A stretch of 64,000 bases of DNA from Maratus speciosus (GCA_963932465.1 OZ010786.1:448000619-448064618); one strand, 5' to 3'; numbered from the stretch's first letter, positions 23,800 through 34,802 are shown. Made by a program: numbers and translations. Notes: a model not told the origin generated them from the letters alone.

Positions 23800-24120
23800 T
23801 TGCGCGTAGCACTTGATTATCCCGTCGACCCATTTCGACAAATTATATAAATCGCCAAACTAGTACTTGCAAAATTATACAAATTGGCCTAATTTTTATT
23901 TTAAATAACGAAAAAACAAATAAATTAGTGAAATATGGATAAAAATACAAATAAAACATCGAATTAAATAAGTAAAATCAATTGATGATGCAACAAACAC
24001 GCGTAACGTGTTTAATGTCAAGTAAAATGACATTTACGATAAGCCATTATTGGCATTTAATCTTGTAATTTGGCGATAGTTTTTTAGTCAGCGGGACAAT
24101 CAAGTAGTACCGAATTGCGT
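23800..24120. mobile_element. Inverted-repeat unit containing the second direct-repeat copy
   Basis: The left end reads GAATTGCGCGTAGCACTTGA, then TTATCCCGTCGACC. The right end, reversed, reads CGCAATTCGGTACTACTTGA, then TTGTCCCGCTGAC. This makes a ~300 bp inverted-repeat unit whose left arm also matches 22241-22440. The target duplication is not clear. Confidence 0.5.
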
Positions 24121-24608
24121 AAAAGAAACATTTTTTATAACTCCAAATATGATAATCATATTATTTAAAAGTATACTGCGTCGGATTAAGCGTTTCATTT
24201 CCAAATAAAATAACATTTGAATTGAAATTTGAATGAAATACGGGGTCATGAAAAATCAAAGAGTGTGAAAAATACGATTACAAATATCTCGGAAAAGAGA
24301 CGATCGACTTCATTCTTCATGAAAAATTTTATTTTTTTATTGTCTTTTATATTCACTCCTTAAAATAAACAATTTCGAAAATTTTTATATACCTTTTATC
24401 AGAACGACGATTTCGAGAGTCCGAAAAATATAGTCCCGGATAATCGAGGCTACTGATATTCAATAGGCTTCACTCCATTATTACATACTAAGTACACACC
24501 AAATTTCAAGTCTTTATCTCAATTTGTTCAGGAGATAGAGCGTTTACAGACACACAAACACACACACACACACAAAGACGGGCGGTATTTTTTTTTTTTC
24601 TAAAAATA
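24120..24608 (+). repeat. Possible LINE-like 3' end with CA microsatellite
   Basis: The phrase CAAATTTCAAGTCTTTATCT, then CAATTTGTTCAGGAGATAGA and GCG, precedes a CA/AC tract (24549-24575). I associate this phrase type with 3' tails of arthropod non-LTR elements. No reverse transcriptase is present. A weaker version occurs at about 62715. Confidence 0.3.
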
Positions 24609-24609
24609 T

Positions 24610-25236
24610 TTTTTTCAGAATCTCCAGCGTCTGAAACCGCTCCCACAGCTGGTGTGATGGTATGGGGTGTCATTGCTTACGATACACGGTCACCCCTAAT
24701 ATTGATCCGTGGCACAATCACCGCCCAGCGGTACGTCCAGGACATCCTTTAGCCATATGTGTTGCCACTCGTAGCAGGGCTCCCAGGAGCCATTTTTCAG
24801 CAAGACAATGCTCGGCCACACACAGCAAGGATGTCACAAGCCTGCCTTCGCCACATTACCATCCTTCCCTGGCCTGCTCGATCCCCAGATTTGTCACCAA
24901 TCGAGCATATCTGATTTCATTTGAAACGTCAAGTTGGACACCCTACGAGTTTGATTGAACTCGAGGCGCATTTACAGCAACTGTGGAACGAGATGTCTCA
25001 GGACATCATACGGAACTTGTATGCCTCAATGCTCGCTCCTATCGCATCGTGCATTCGCGCTGGAGAGGGTCCAACAGAGTACTAAAATTTCCGTTCATTT
25101 GTACTTTTTTCCGCAATAAATGATCCCTTTTCTTTGGTTTTCTACTCACTTATATCACAGTAGTACTTAAGCGTGTAAAATTTCGTTTCATTTGGACGTC
25201 TTTTTCTTGGTACGCAAATTTTTATGGTAATGAGTG
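24610..25236 (+). mobile_element. Tc1-like element, 5' truncated
   Basis: The transposase C-terminal half is followed by a ~150 bp tail ending TATGGTAATGAGTG and TA (25237-25238). The left half and left terminal repeat are missing. The family differs from the IR/DR copies at 8.4 and 17.3 kb. Confidence 0.85.
24629..25085 (+). pseudogene. C-terminal part of a Tc1-type transposase
   Basis: One frame runs from the codons for PTAGVMVWGV to a natural TAA at 25083-25085. It is interrupted only by two point stops, TAG at 24750-24752 and TGA at 24912-24914. It contains FQQDNARPHTARMSQACL with the second catalytic aspartate (QDNARPH). PWPARSPDLSPIEHI follows and holds the region of the third acidic residue, then LKRQVGHPTSLIELEA and the C-terminal WNEMSQDIIRNLYASM. 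The catalytic N-terminal half and the DNA-binding domains are absent. With only two stops it is the youngest transposase relic in the window. Similarity to spider Tc1 copies is from memory and is the main organism clue. Confidence 0.92.
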
Positions 25237-25244
25237 TATTTATC

Positions 25245-25409
25245 CAGGGATGAGAGTGTCCCGATCCAAATGGATGATTTTCACTACTAAATTTTAATAG
25301 TATTCTTTGCTTTATGAAATCTCAGAAATTCTGTCATTGAATACGGCGAGAAGGACTATTAAAATTTAGTGGTAGCAATTGGTCATTTAGGTCGGAGTGC
25401 TCTCATCTA
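25245..25409. mobile_element. hAT-type MITE with perfect 8-bp duplication
   Basis: It starts CAGGGATGAGAGTGTCCCGA. Its right arm, reversed, starts TAGATGAGAGCACTCCGACC, and CACTAAATTTTAATAGT is inverted further in. TATTTATC flanks both sides (25237-25244 and 25410-25417). It landed directly against the end of the Tc1 element. Confidence 0.85.
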
Positions 25410-25454
25410 TATTTATCACTTTTGCGCTTCCAGGACAGTGTACCCCTCTCACAG

Positions 25455-25880
25455 AAAAATCATTTAATTGTGCGAAGAAATAGCACTAAAAATTAAATAA
25501 TTTAAATGTACTACCAAATGTATGAAACATTTGTTAATGCACTCAGTTAGAGACACTCACTGCACTTAAAATGTACTATTAACACAATAAATACCAATTC
25601 CTTTGTTCATTAATTAGAAGTCCATTAAACTAAATGAACAAACATTACTCTTTCGCGACTACTTGGGATAAATGCCCTTTAATGTCTTAGTAAACTTTTA
25701 TGAGACTTTTCACCTTGTTAACATTTGTTTAATTTTCTAAAGCTAAAGTTCCATGTCTTTAAGAATAACCCATCCCATCTAACATATGTAAATTTCTAAA
25801 ATACTGACATTGATAGATACACACTATCAAAGCATTACGCAAAGCCCAACCATTTTTGGCCATATCGTTTAATCGTTCAC
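25455..25880 (+). repeat. Dispersed repeat family B, copy
   Basis: Clear family order: GCGAAGAAATAGCACTAAAA, CATTAATTAGAAGTCCATTA, CCTTTAATGTCTTAGTAAAC, CTAAAGCTAAAGTTCCATG, ACTGACATTGATAGATAC, then TTTTTGGCCATATCGTTT. Confidence 0.8.
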
Positions 25881-26193
25881 TGCATTGTGATAGTGTGAAA
25901 ATGAATCAATTCTAATTTTAACTTTAATAAATAAATTCAGTTTCTAACAAACCACTCTATTTAAATAAAAATGTTCGTCTTCTATAATATCTTTTTTTAT
26001 TTTTAAATTTCAAATTTAGTAGTTTTCGTAACTACAGCTATACACTAATTTAATTTTTACAAATTTTATCATATTATTCTACATGCTAATATTACCTTAA
26101 GTTTTTAACTTTAATTTTTTTCTTAATATTTTAAATTTTATTAAAATTTTTAAATTTCTTATATTTTTTAACATTTTGTCACTTACTTCTTAA

Positions 26194-26725
26194 CCCTTTA
26201 TGACCAGACGTTACTTTAAAGTACAATTAAAATAACTTGTTTTAAAATTCATTTAATGCATTGATTAATAGTAATACAGTTTAGAAGAAGTTTTAAATAT
26301 TTTACTTTATATCGTTCCAAAAGCATTATTGGTTGCACAAAAGGAAAACATTTTTAAAAGGACATTCATACTAAACACATTTTCAGCTTACTCGACGTTA
26401 AGATTGGATGGGGAGGGGAGTCAGTTCGGAATTATTTTTATACTTCTACTGTAAGAACATTGTATTTGTACATTTCGCAATTCTACGAAATATGGAAAAA
26501 ATATTTTTAATAAGCGATTTGAGTGGAGTTCTTACAAAATCACAAAAACACTATAAATTCACAAAATCACTATAAATTTAAATTTAATTACTTAAATTTT
26601 AAGTGGCAAAATCCTTCTAAAATTTATTAAATGATCGTGTAAATCTTCTAATGTAGTTTCAAAAATTCACGAAAAATGCTTTAGAAGATAAATTTTCACA
26701 AATTAAAAATTTGGTACATAAAGGG
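26194..26725. mobile_element. TTAA-flanked MITE (piggyBac-like), copy 1
   Basis: It is bounded by TTAA (26190-26193, 26726-26729). The left end is CCCTTTATGACC. The right end, reversed, is CCCTTTATGTACC. A decayed copy lies at 37223-37735 with the same internal phrases (ATTAAAATAACTTGTT, CCAAAAGCATTATTG). Non-autonomous. Confidence 0.8.
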
Positions 26726-26729
26726 TTAA

Positions 26730-27892
26730 GTAGTTTTAAACTACACTTTCTCTATTCCCAGTGGCTCACAATAAAAAGGACGATCAACCAATAGACTCTG
26801 TGTGAAGTTGCTCTCAACTAGGAAGCCTCTCACTGGTGCTCTACTATTCAGCAATGTTCAGATATTAATTAAGATAAAATAATTTCTTTACAATTTTTGG
26901 TATCTAATCATAAATATTAATATAAATGTAAGGTACTTACAAAAGAAAATTTCTTGCAGCGTAGAGTTAAGAGCATTATAAAAAGTCAGTTAATGCATCT
27001 CTCCGTTGTGTTGTCTTTTATCACAAAAATTGCAATAAAAGGATAACTTACTAATGCAGGGAAATCTTCATTACAATGAAAGTTGTATTTAAGTATGCCC
27101 TACGGTTTAATTTTTACTGGAATATGTTTACTCATAATATACTATTTAAATGACTAATTTAGTAACCTATTGTTTTTTTCTTTTGTATTAATTGCTTAAA
27201 AGAAAAAAAAAATGTGATGTGACCGAATAAAACATCGTATAAATATTATAATCTTGATCAACAAGAAAAAGTTAAGTTGTGCAACATGATAATTTAAGAA
27301 GGCGACACCAGTTTCGAATTTATATGTAAGACATCTAAAATGGATGTAATAATTCCATTTGAACATTGAAGCGATTTCCATACATTTATATTCATAGATT
27401 TGGCAGTAGAGGAATTATAAATTAGTCGTTTCGCTATAAGTAAAAATTTATCATAGATAAGCAAAATTTGCAAATAAATCTATTTTTTTAATTAACATAA
27501 CAATTACAATTTTAATATATATATATATACATTCTTTTTTGCCAAACAGTCAATTTATAATTTATCTATTGCTAAAGTTAGTGAAAACATATTGAAATCA
27601 CTTTAGTAGCTGTCAAGAAAAAGATACATCAATGTCAGGTATTTCTTCTTTTTTTCCTTTTGTGACATCGCGTAACTATTCTTCCTTTCTTTCTTGAAAA
27701 ACTATCATTTTATAACTTAGCTGTTTCCAAAATTATTTTTAAAAAGTATTGAAATCGCTTAAGTAGATGTCGAGCAAAGAATATATCAATATCAACTGAT
27801 TCCGTGTGATTTTGAAAGTCGTTTCTCTCCCTTAAACATAATTAATATTACAATAGTTCAAACTTATATCAGTTCAAAATATTGCGTTAACC
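26730..27892. other. No gene; family B 3' fragment and TA repeat
   Basis: 26950-27200 carries family B 3' phrases (ACTCATAATATACTATTTAA, AGTAACCTATTGTTTTT). A TA tract lies at about 27523-27540. The minus-strand open frame at 27196-27381 is AT-driven. Confidence 0.5.
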
Positions 27893-28515
27893 CTTTGTAT
27901 TAGCGTGTTGCATATCTGCAGTTCCACATGCATAAACAACCATTTTACTTACAGAAAAGTTTTACAGTTATCCGAGTAAGTCGACTAGTTGAGTGTCGTA
28001 TAATCAAATGTAAATTTATTTAGAATTTCCTTGTGTTTTAAATTTTTATTACTGCTATGTTTGATGGCATTTAACTATTTATATTAGTGTTGCATATCTG
28101 CGATTTCACATACCCAAACAACAATTTTAATTGCACAAAAGGTTTACAGTTATCCGAGTATGTCGAGTAGTTGAGTATCGTATAATCAAATGTAAATTTA
28201 TTTAGAAATTCCTTGTGTTTAAAATTTTTATTACTGCTATGTTTGAAGGCATTTGACCCTTTGCATCGCAGTGTTGCATATCTACAATTCCACATACCCA
28301 AATATCAATTTTGTTTACTCAAACGGTTTACAGTTATCCGAGTATGTCGAGTAGTTGAGTGTCCGATAATCAGTTGTAAATTTATTTTGAATTTCTTAAT
28401 GTTTTATATTTTTATTGCTACTATGTTTGATGGTAATTGACCTTTTGAATTACCGTGTTGCATACCTGCAATTCCACTTGCCCAAACATCAATGTTACTT
28501 ATACATGCTTGGACT
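27893..28515 (+). repeat. Tandem array, unit about 183 bp, 3.4 units
   Basis: GTTGCATA recurs at 27907, 28089, 28273 and 28457 (spacings 182, 184, 184). Each unit also holds TTTACAGTTATCCGAGTA, then GTCGA(C/G)TAGTTGAGT and ATTACTGCTATGTTTGA. Open frames here follow the period and are not genes. Confidence 0.92.
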
Positions 28516-29084
28516 ATAAAAGACGGTTTTAGTTAATGCTGCTATCTTCCAACACAGTACTTAATATAAATTATTCATAGAATTCTTAACAAACGGCAAT
28601 ACTGAGTTAAATATTTATACCAAAGCGTTTTTGTCATTTAAGTAGTTTTGCATCATTATTGCTACAATGAACTTCGTAAATTTTGTAAAATTAAAAAAGC
28701 TGGACATGTCCAAAAATGCTTTTTTACAAAGGTAATTTTGCATATACAAATTTGTATTAGAAAATGCACAATATTTATGAGAAATATGTAATTTTCTGTT
28801 TTTCGCAGCTGTGAAAAAAAAAATACCTTTTAGGCAATATATTTTTAGTTTTAGTTTTTAATGTTTTCTTATTATATTTTTATAATCTTATAACGAGATA
28901 TTCTAACATCTGAGTAAATATTTTTAAAATCGGAGTTGAGTCACAAAGGATAAAGCAAGTATTATTTTAACAAACTGCGCATACGATTTAATCCTTTTGT
29001 ATTAACAAGAATATAATTGTTTTTTACCTCTATCAAATGCATTTCATCAACAAGCACATAAAGTTAATTTGTGCAAAGGAAATC
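28516..29084. other. No feature recognised
   Basis: AT-rich sequence without a supported gene or repeat. Confidence 0.5.
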
Positions 29085-30345
29085 CCTTGAAATAATACAA
29101 TTCTTTAATCGCAAGAAGGAATAGCATTAGAAAAATGTAATTAATTTGCATGTATTATGAACAATATATCAAATGAATTGAAGAAACTCACAAAGGCACA
29201 ATATACAACATAACTACAACTTCATTTACTCATTAAATAGCAGTGAATAAAAATAAATCTACTTTACTCACTCATAATTCCTTTATGTGAACAACCTTTA
29301 ATGCCTTATTAAATTTTTTTGTGTAATTTAACCTTCTTAACTTATGTTGAAATAATTAAAACTAGAGCTCGTAAAATGCCAGTCTTACCTAGTATAATTT
29401 CCTTGTACACTGACGTTGATAAGAACATTCTAACCAAAGCACGTGACTCGTGGCCAAAAAAACTTATCATATCACATCGCAACCATATTTGGTCATATCG
29501 TTTAAGAGTAGTTAAAAAAAAAAACTTAATGGTTATTACTACCTTTTCAGTTATATGATCTTTGATCATAAAATTTGTAAAAAAAAGATAACTCATTGGA
29601 ACAGAAACGTATTATTAAACGTATCAGACGTATTATTAATTACAATTTTGATTTTATTTACAGTACAATTCTATGAATCATAATACATAATTCAAATTAT
29701 TATTTAGTTTCCTTTTAACCCATCTTATACAGTACATATAACGAAAAACCACATGGCTCATGGCCAGGAAACTTCATATCTCATTGCAACCATGTTTGGC
29801 CATATCTTTTAAGAGTAATATATAAAGAAACTTAATGGTTTTTACCAGTACCTCTGAAACTGAATGGAACAGAAAAATTTTGACTGTAATAAAATCTCAC
29901 GTATTATTAAATACACTTTTGGTTCTATTTAGGGTACAATTCAATTACGCGTAATAAATAATTCAAATGATTATTTAGTGTCCTATTAAGCCGTCTTATC
30001 TCGTGCAACGTCTTTGTACACTGAAGTTGATAAATATATTCTATCAAAAGCCCACGGCTCATGGCCACAAATCTCATCATATCACATCGCAACCATGTTT
30101 GGCCATATTATTTAAGATGAATAAAAGACGCAACTTAATGGTTCTTACCAGCATTTCTGTCATACGGTCTTGGATCATAACATTAAAAAAAATTAACTCA
30201 TTGGAACAGAAAAATTTTGTCTGTAATAAATCTAAGGTATTCTTAAATACACTTTTGGTTTTATTTAGAATACAATTCAATGACTGACAATATATAATTT
30301 AAATGATTATTTAGTTTTCTATTAATTTAATTTTGTTCATTTGTT
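29085..30345 (+). repeat. Family B copy with internal triplication of about 305 bp
   Basis: After a normal family B 5' part (CGCAAGAAGGAATAGCATTA, AAATTTTTTTGTGTAATTTA), the segment with AACCATGTTTGGCCATATC and ACTTAATGGTT appears three times, at about 29481, 29788 and 30091 (spacings 307 and 303). Open frames at 29319-29596 and 30003-30287 lie in these copies on both strands and are not genes. Confidence 0.8.
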
Positions 30346-30689
30346 TTAATTGTGTAAAAAAAAAAACTGTATTTACATAAAACTTTATAAAGTTTATGAA
30401 TAAGAAAAATTGCGTTATGTAACATGATAATTTAATTATAAATAACATGAAAATAAGTTTATCTGATAATTATTATTCAAAACAATGCATTATAACATGT
30501 AATGTTGTATGTGTACCATTTTTACTAAATACACGTATAATTTATCCCATGTCTATTTCCAAGAATAAAAATATTATTTTCATTATTAAGAGCATTTCTT
30601 CATTAATTACATAACATTCTGTTTCACAGAGAATGCTTCTCCTTAACACAACTGCAGAACATACTCAACTAAAAATGGGCATTAAGCAA

Positions 30690-31150
30690 GATAACTGCTA
30701 CTTAATTAGAAAGACACACTGCATATAAAATGTATAATAAACTCGATAAATACAACTTGCTTTATTTATTAGTTGGCAGACCATTAAAATAAATTTGCAA
30801 ACCTTACTTTCTCAAAACTCCTTTATGGGTAAACCTTAAACGCCTTAGTAAATTTTATCAGTTTTTTAACCTTCTTAACTTTTATTTAACTTTTACAACC
30901 TAGAGTTTAAATGACGTTCACGGATACATTCTAACCAAAGCACAAGGCTCCTGGCCCCAAAGTTGATCATATCTCTTCGCTATCATGTTTGGACATATCT
31001 TTTAAGATAAATTTTTTAAAAAAATGAAGTTAGTTGTCCTTAGGCTATTCGGACAATTATACGGTTCTTGATCCATACAAAAGGTTAAAAAAAAGGTAAC
31101 TCGTTGGAACAGAATAATTTTTACTGCAATAAATCTGACGTACTCTGAAA
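30690..31150 (+). repeat. Family B copy, split by the insertion at 31.2-32.1 kb
   Basis: The 5' and middle parts of family B (TTAGAAAGACACACTGCATA, TTATTAGTTGGCAGACC, ATTCTAACCAAAGCACAAGG) run to TCTGACGTACTCTGAAATA. The 3' part (ATATAATTTATATGATTAAG) resumes at about 32100 and runs to about 32415. Confidence 0.7.

Positions 31151-31210
<60 letters not shown>
31151..31210. repeat. (TAT)20 microsatellite
   Basis: Sixty bases of perfect ATT-type repeat. A shorter ATT tract at 32096-32110 sits at the other edge of the insertion. Confidence 0.97.
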
Positions 31211-31211
<1 letters not shown>

Positions 31212-32095
31212 GTATTGATTTCATTTATTCTTTCAACGATAAATTGATTTCAATTTTAAATAGTCATTTTATCTGTATCAAATCAGCCGTATCAGCTTAA
31301 AGTACTTTGCGTGGATGCAAAAACTCGGGTACTACGAGAGATTCAGTTAAGAGGTCCAATATAGTACATATATGTGGTATTTTATTAAAGACAAGCGAGC
31401 AATATAATATACTCGCGGGGTGACCCCGATATACAGGAGACAAAAGTGTTACTTCTTAACAGTCGTACAGCCAGAGATAGAATGCCGCCCAACAGATTTA
31501 ATGTAAGTGCCTCGAGCCGCAAATCTTTGAACTTTGCACTATTATAACCCCAAAGAATACGTCACCTAACGGACTTTTTGAATTCAAAATTAACCCAACG
31601 ATTCATTAGCTTACGTAACCGAAATGCTAATGAACAGTGTGATATGCCAAGGCTGGGCGATCGGAAAGTTATATTTAGAAGAAGGTTTGTAGATCCAGGC
31701 GCCGATTTTAATATTAACAGAATATCTCTCAGGCCGAAAAGGCATTGTATTGACTATCAAATGGAAAATTACAATCAGTGTTTAAGTTACTGCTGTAACA
31801 AGAGATTATCTATCAAGAGGTCAAAGATTATCTTTTTTTATATCTATACGTTAACCGAAGGAAAGTATACTCGAACAGTTAATGATTTTAGAATGAGAAA
31901 AAGATTTGTTTTTGATTTATTTTATTAGCGGTTTTGAGTAAGCCTGGGATATAAAGCGCAAAAGAGAAGAAACAGATATATATTTGAAAAAGAAAAGAAG
32001 TATCGATTAAATTTAGAATTGTAAAAAGGGGAAATTAATTTTAAAAGGTGAATAAATAATGATATGTGATGACATGTTAATAACATCATCACAAT
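31211..32095. mobile_element. Insertion inside family B, possible LTR relic
   Basis: About 0.9 kb of more complex, less AT-rich sequence interrupts family B and is flanked by ATT-type tracts on both sides. On the minus strand, TATATTATATTGCTCGCTTG followed by CTTTAATAAAATACC looks like a promoter plus polyadenylation signal, as in an LTR. No primer-binding site, paired LTR or target duplication could be fixed. A 116-codon open frame (31578-31928, +; MNSKLTQRFISLRNRN start) lies inside, is basic and matches nothing I know. The class is uncertain. Confidence 0.3.
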
Positions 32096-32431
32096 TATTA
32101 TTATTATTAGAGTACAGTTCAGTTACGAATTATATATAATTTATATGATTAAGTTTCCTATTATTTTTGTTCTTGTTAACTAATTATGTAAAAATAAAAG
32201 TGTTTGCGGTAAAAATATATAAACGTTATACATTTTATTAACAAGAAAAAATACGTTGTATAACATGTTAATATAATCTTTAAAAAAAAAAGATTTTTTT
32301 TTTTTAATCTGATAATTATCATTCAAAATAATTGCTTTTTAACATGTCATGCTGCAAATTTACTATTTTTACTAAATACAAGTATAATTTATTCCTTGTT
32401 TATGTCCAACAAAATGCTATTTTTTATTATA
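32096..32431 (+). repeat. Family B 3' part, continuing after the insertion
   Basis: It shares ACAGTTCAGTTACGAATTAT, CATTTTATTAACAAGAAAAA and ATAACATGTTAAT with other family B 3' regions, and completes the copy broken at 31150. Confidence 0.6.
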
Positions 32432-32993
32432 CAGGGTGTCCGGTCTCAACGGTGTCCAGTGGCTAATTCCTAAACCGTTAGTCATAGACATATAGTTCCA
32501 ATTACAAAAATGTTTTAAATGATGTAAAGAAGTATTTTTAAAGCGATTTAGGTCAAGAAAAACATTTATTTAAAAATTACGAAATTTAAATTTTTATACG
32601 ATCCCCAGGTCCTATAAGTGATATTTAGTAAAAGTATCCTATTGCACTGACAAGTAAGACAAAAAAAGTCCCATTCCTCTGCGATTAAAACTGACCGAGT
32701 AATAGATGTTTAAAGTTGGAGTATCTTTTTTGCTGCAAAATAGGGGTCAGTCACAAATTTACTAGAAATAAAAATAATCGTCAGAATAAATTTAACATTA
32801 AACATTGAGAGTAAATTAACATTACAAATATATTTTGAGATTTTTGTTCATTCTGACATATTGAAACAAAATATACAACTTGTACTAAATATATAAGTAA
32901 CAAAAAATAACAGAAATTTTGTTAAATGATTATAAAAGCAACAGTCACAACTCTTTAGAAAATGATACATAGTTAGATTACCTAATCTAAAAC

Positions 32994-33263
32994 TTAATTA
33001 ATAAAAATTAAGGTTATCTTAAAACGTGCTCGAAGTGACGTCCCTTCGCCTACAATGCAGAAATGTACATGTGAAATAAATTCTTCTACTTTTTTCAACA
33101 TTGTAGGTGTTACAGATCTGCACGCCATATCAATACGATTCCACAAATCTGTTCGACTAGTGGATTCTCTTTCACATACCTTATTTTTCAGAAAACCCCA
33201 AAGAAAAAAATCTAAAAGATTCAAATCTGGCAACCTAGGAGGCTACTTAATACGACCCCATAT
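32994..33263 (-). pseudogene. C-terminal fragment of a mariner-like transposase
   Basis: The minus strand reads PPRLPDLNLLDFFLWGFLKN, then a region with TDLWNRIDMACRSVTPTMLK and a C-terminal HFCIVGEG. The PDL..LDFFLWG..K..V motif carries the last catalytic aspartate of mariner-type DDE transposases of arthropods. The later RI..AC..VTP.ML segment fits their C-terminus. One stop lies just before PPRLPD. Upstream catalytic and DNA-binding parts are absent, so this is about the last quarter of a protein. It may be the relic of element E's own transposase, or a later insertion, since copy 2 lacks it. Confidence 0.75.
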
Positions 33264-33442
33264 CCGATAATATTATTTCCAAAAGTACTGGTTTGATTTT
33301 GGTCTCTAAAATATATTTTTTTTTCAAACAAGTTTTTATAAAGAACTAAAAAGTTGAATTTGAAAAAAGCATAACATCATCAAAATGTATAATAAACAAT
33401 CCCTGATAATTTTTTTTCTCTAATTTTGGAAGATATACGACA

Positions 33443-33481
33443 ACGTTCCTGAGGAAGGTCATAGAAGGATGACCGAAACGT
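33443..33481 (+). ncRNA. Degenerate hammerhead-like motif
   Basis: CTGAGGA (33449-33455), a perfect 6-bp hairpin GGTCAT/ATGACC (33457-33462 with 33469-33474), then GAAA (33475-33478) and CGT pairing with ACG at 33443-33445. These are the conserved core pieces of a hammerhead ribozyme, a motif known in Penelope-like retroelements. Stem I is missing, so self-cleavage is not expected. Confidence 0.35.
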
Positions 33482-34030
33482 AGATATTTTAACTTTGTTT
33501 TAATGTTTGTATAAGTTTATTTGACTTTGCAACAGTTTTGTACACCGTGTAGTAAACTAATGATATTTTATAAAGTGTATATAAAACAATCCCTGCTCAT
33601 ACATGGTAATGTATCTGACTTCTTTTGTGCGGCATTGTATAAAAAATGTAAACGCAACGCATTTTCATTTGGAAAAATTACATTGTGAATCTCTATGCCT
33701 TACATAAATGTTACTGATTTTTATTTAATAGGCAATAATGTATACAAAATTTTTGGAGTGGTCCTGTAAAATAAATATAAATGGTACGTACCTAAAATCA
33801 TATTAATATTACATTGTCATTGGATTTACAATCTTATGCAAAATTTAATCTTGGTCGGATATTTGGAAGTGAGTTAAAATCGGAATACAAATTTTGAATT
33901 AGGAAGATATACATACGAACGTCGTAAGTTAAAAGCTTATAAAAGTAATACAACTTTTTAAAATAAAATCATCAAAAGAAACACACTCATTTCCTTACCC
34001 AAAAAAAAAAATGTCAAATTTCAATTGAGG

Positions 34031-34226
34031 ACATCCGTTTCGAAACTCGCCTTATCCGAAACTTAAAAAATCGTGTTTCTCTATCAATCTATTATATTGA
34101 TATAACTGTACCAATCAAACACTACAATCTCCAAATGTTCAATGAATTTTAATGGGCGCATTTAAAGGTTTTATGCGATTTCCCAAAATTTGATTTTCTC
34201 GATAAGGCGAGTTTTGAAACTCACTT
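34031..34226. repeat. Short inverted repeat nested in element E
   Basis: GTTTCGAAACTCGCCTTATC at the left and, reversed, GTTTCAAAACTCGCCTTATC at the right enclose about 190 bp. It is part of the block missing from copy 2. Confidence 0.55.
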
Positions 34227-34802
34227 CTTCAATTATTTTAACCACTCTGGAAGTTAATTATTAAAAATTAACACTACCGTAATATTTATAGGCGGGCAGC
34301 ACCTTCAGTTAAATCGCTTTAAAAATACTTCTTTACATTATTTAAAACCTTTTTGTAATTGGAACTATATGTCTTTGACTAACGGCTTAGGAATTAGCCA
34401 TTGAACATCGGTTGGAGTGGACGCCCTTTATAATACTTTAAGCACTTCGTGTACGACCCCTGAAAGCTTGGTCCAACTCATCTGTTTTCGGTTACAGAAA
34501 AGTGGTTTAAGTCATAAAATTGAAAATGCCATAACTTGGTCAATTTTAGTGTTAGATGAATGGGACTTTTTTTGCCGTACTTGTTAGAGAAATAGGAAAA
34601 GTTTACTAAATATCACTTATAGGACCGGGGGACCGTATAAAAATTTAAATTTCGTAATTTTTAAATAAATATTTTTCTTGACCTAAATCGCTTTAAAAAT
34701 ACTTCTTTACCTCATTTAAAACATTTTTCTAATTTGAACTATATGTCTATGACTAACGGTTTAGGAATTAGCCATTGGACACCGTTGAGACCGGACACCC
34801 TG

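Larger units (their letters stand above)
32432..34802. mobile_element. Long-TIR element E, copy 1 (composite)
   Basis: The ends are CAGGGTGTCCGGTCTCAACG on both sides, inside TA (32430-32431, 34803-34804). Inverted arms of roughly 270-300 bp include GGCTAATTCCTAAACCGTTA and GTCATAGACATATAGTTCC. Copy 2 (59961-61877) matches at both ends but differs in the middle. This copy holds a transposase fragment (32994-33260), a ribozyme-like hairpin (33443-33481) and, at 34031-34428, an extra block ending in a second decayed right terminus. Confidence 0.85.

Noticed and set aside
24662..24958. 98-codon open frame in the Tc1 region as a separate protein
   Set aside because: It is an out-of-frame shadow of the transposase fragment, which reads in another frame of the same strand.
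28213..28440. 75-codon open frame
   Set aside because: It lies across units of the 183-bp tandem array, and the frame is not kept in neighbouring units.
27893..28515. CRISPR-like array
   Set aside because: Units are 183 bp and repeat over their full length, with no short repeats and unique spacers. The genome is eukaryotic.
31578..31928. 116-codon open frame as an independent gene
   Set aside because: No motif is recognised and it lies inside an insertion of uncertain class. It is kept only as part of that insertion.
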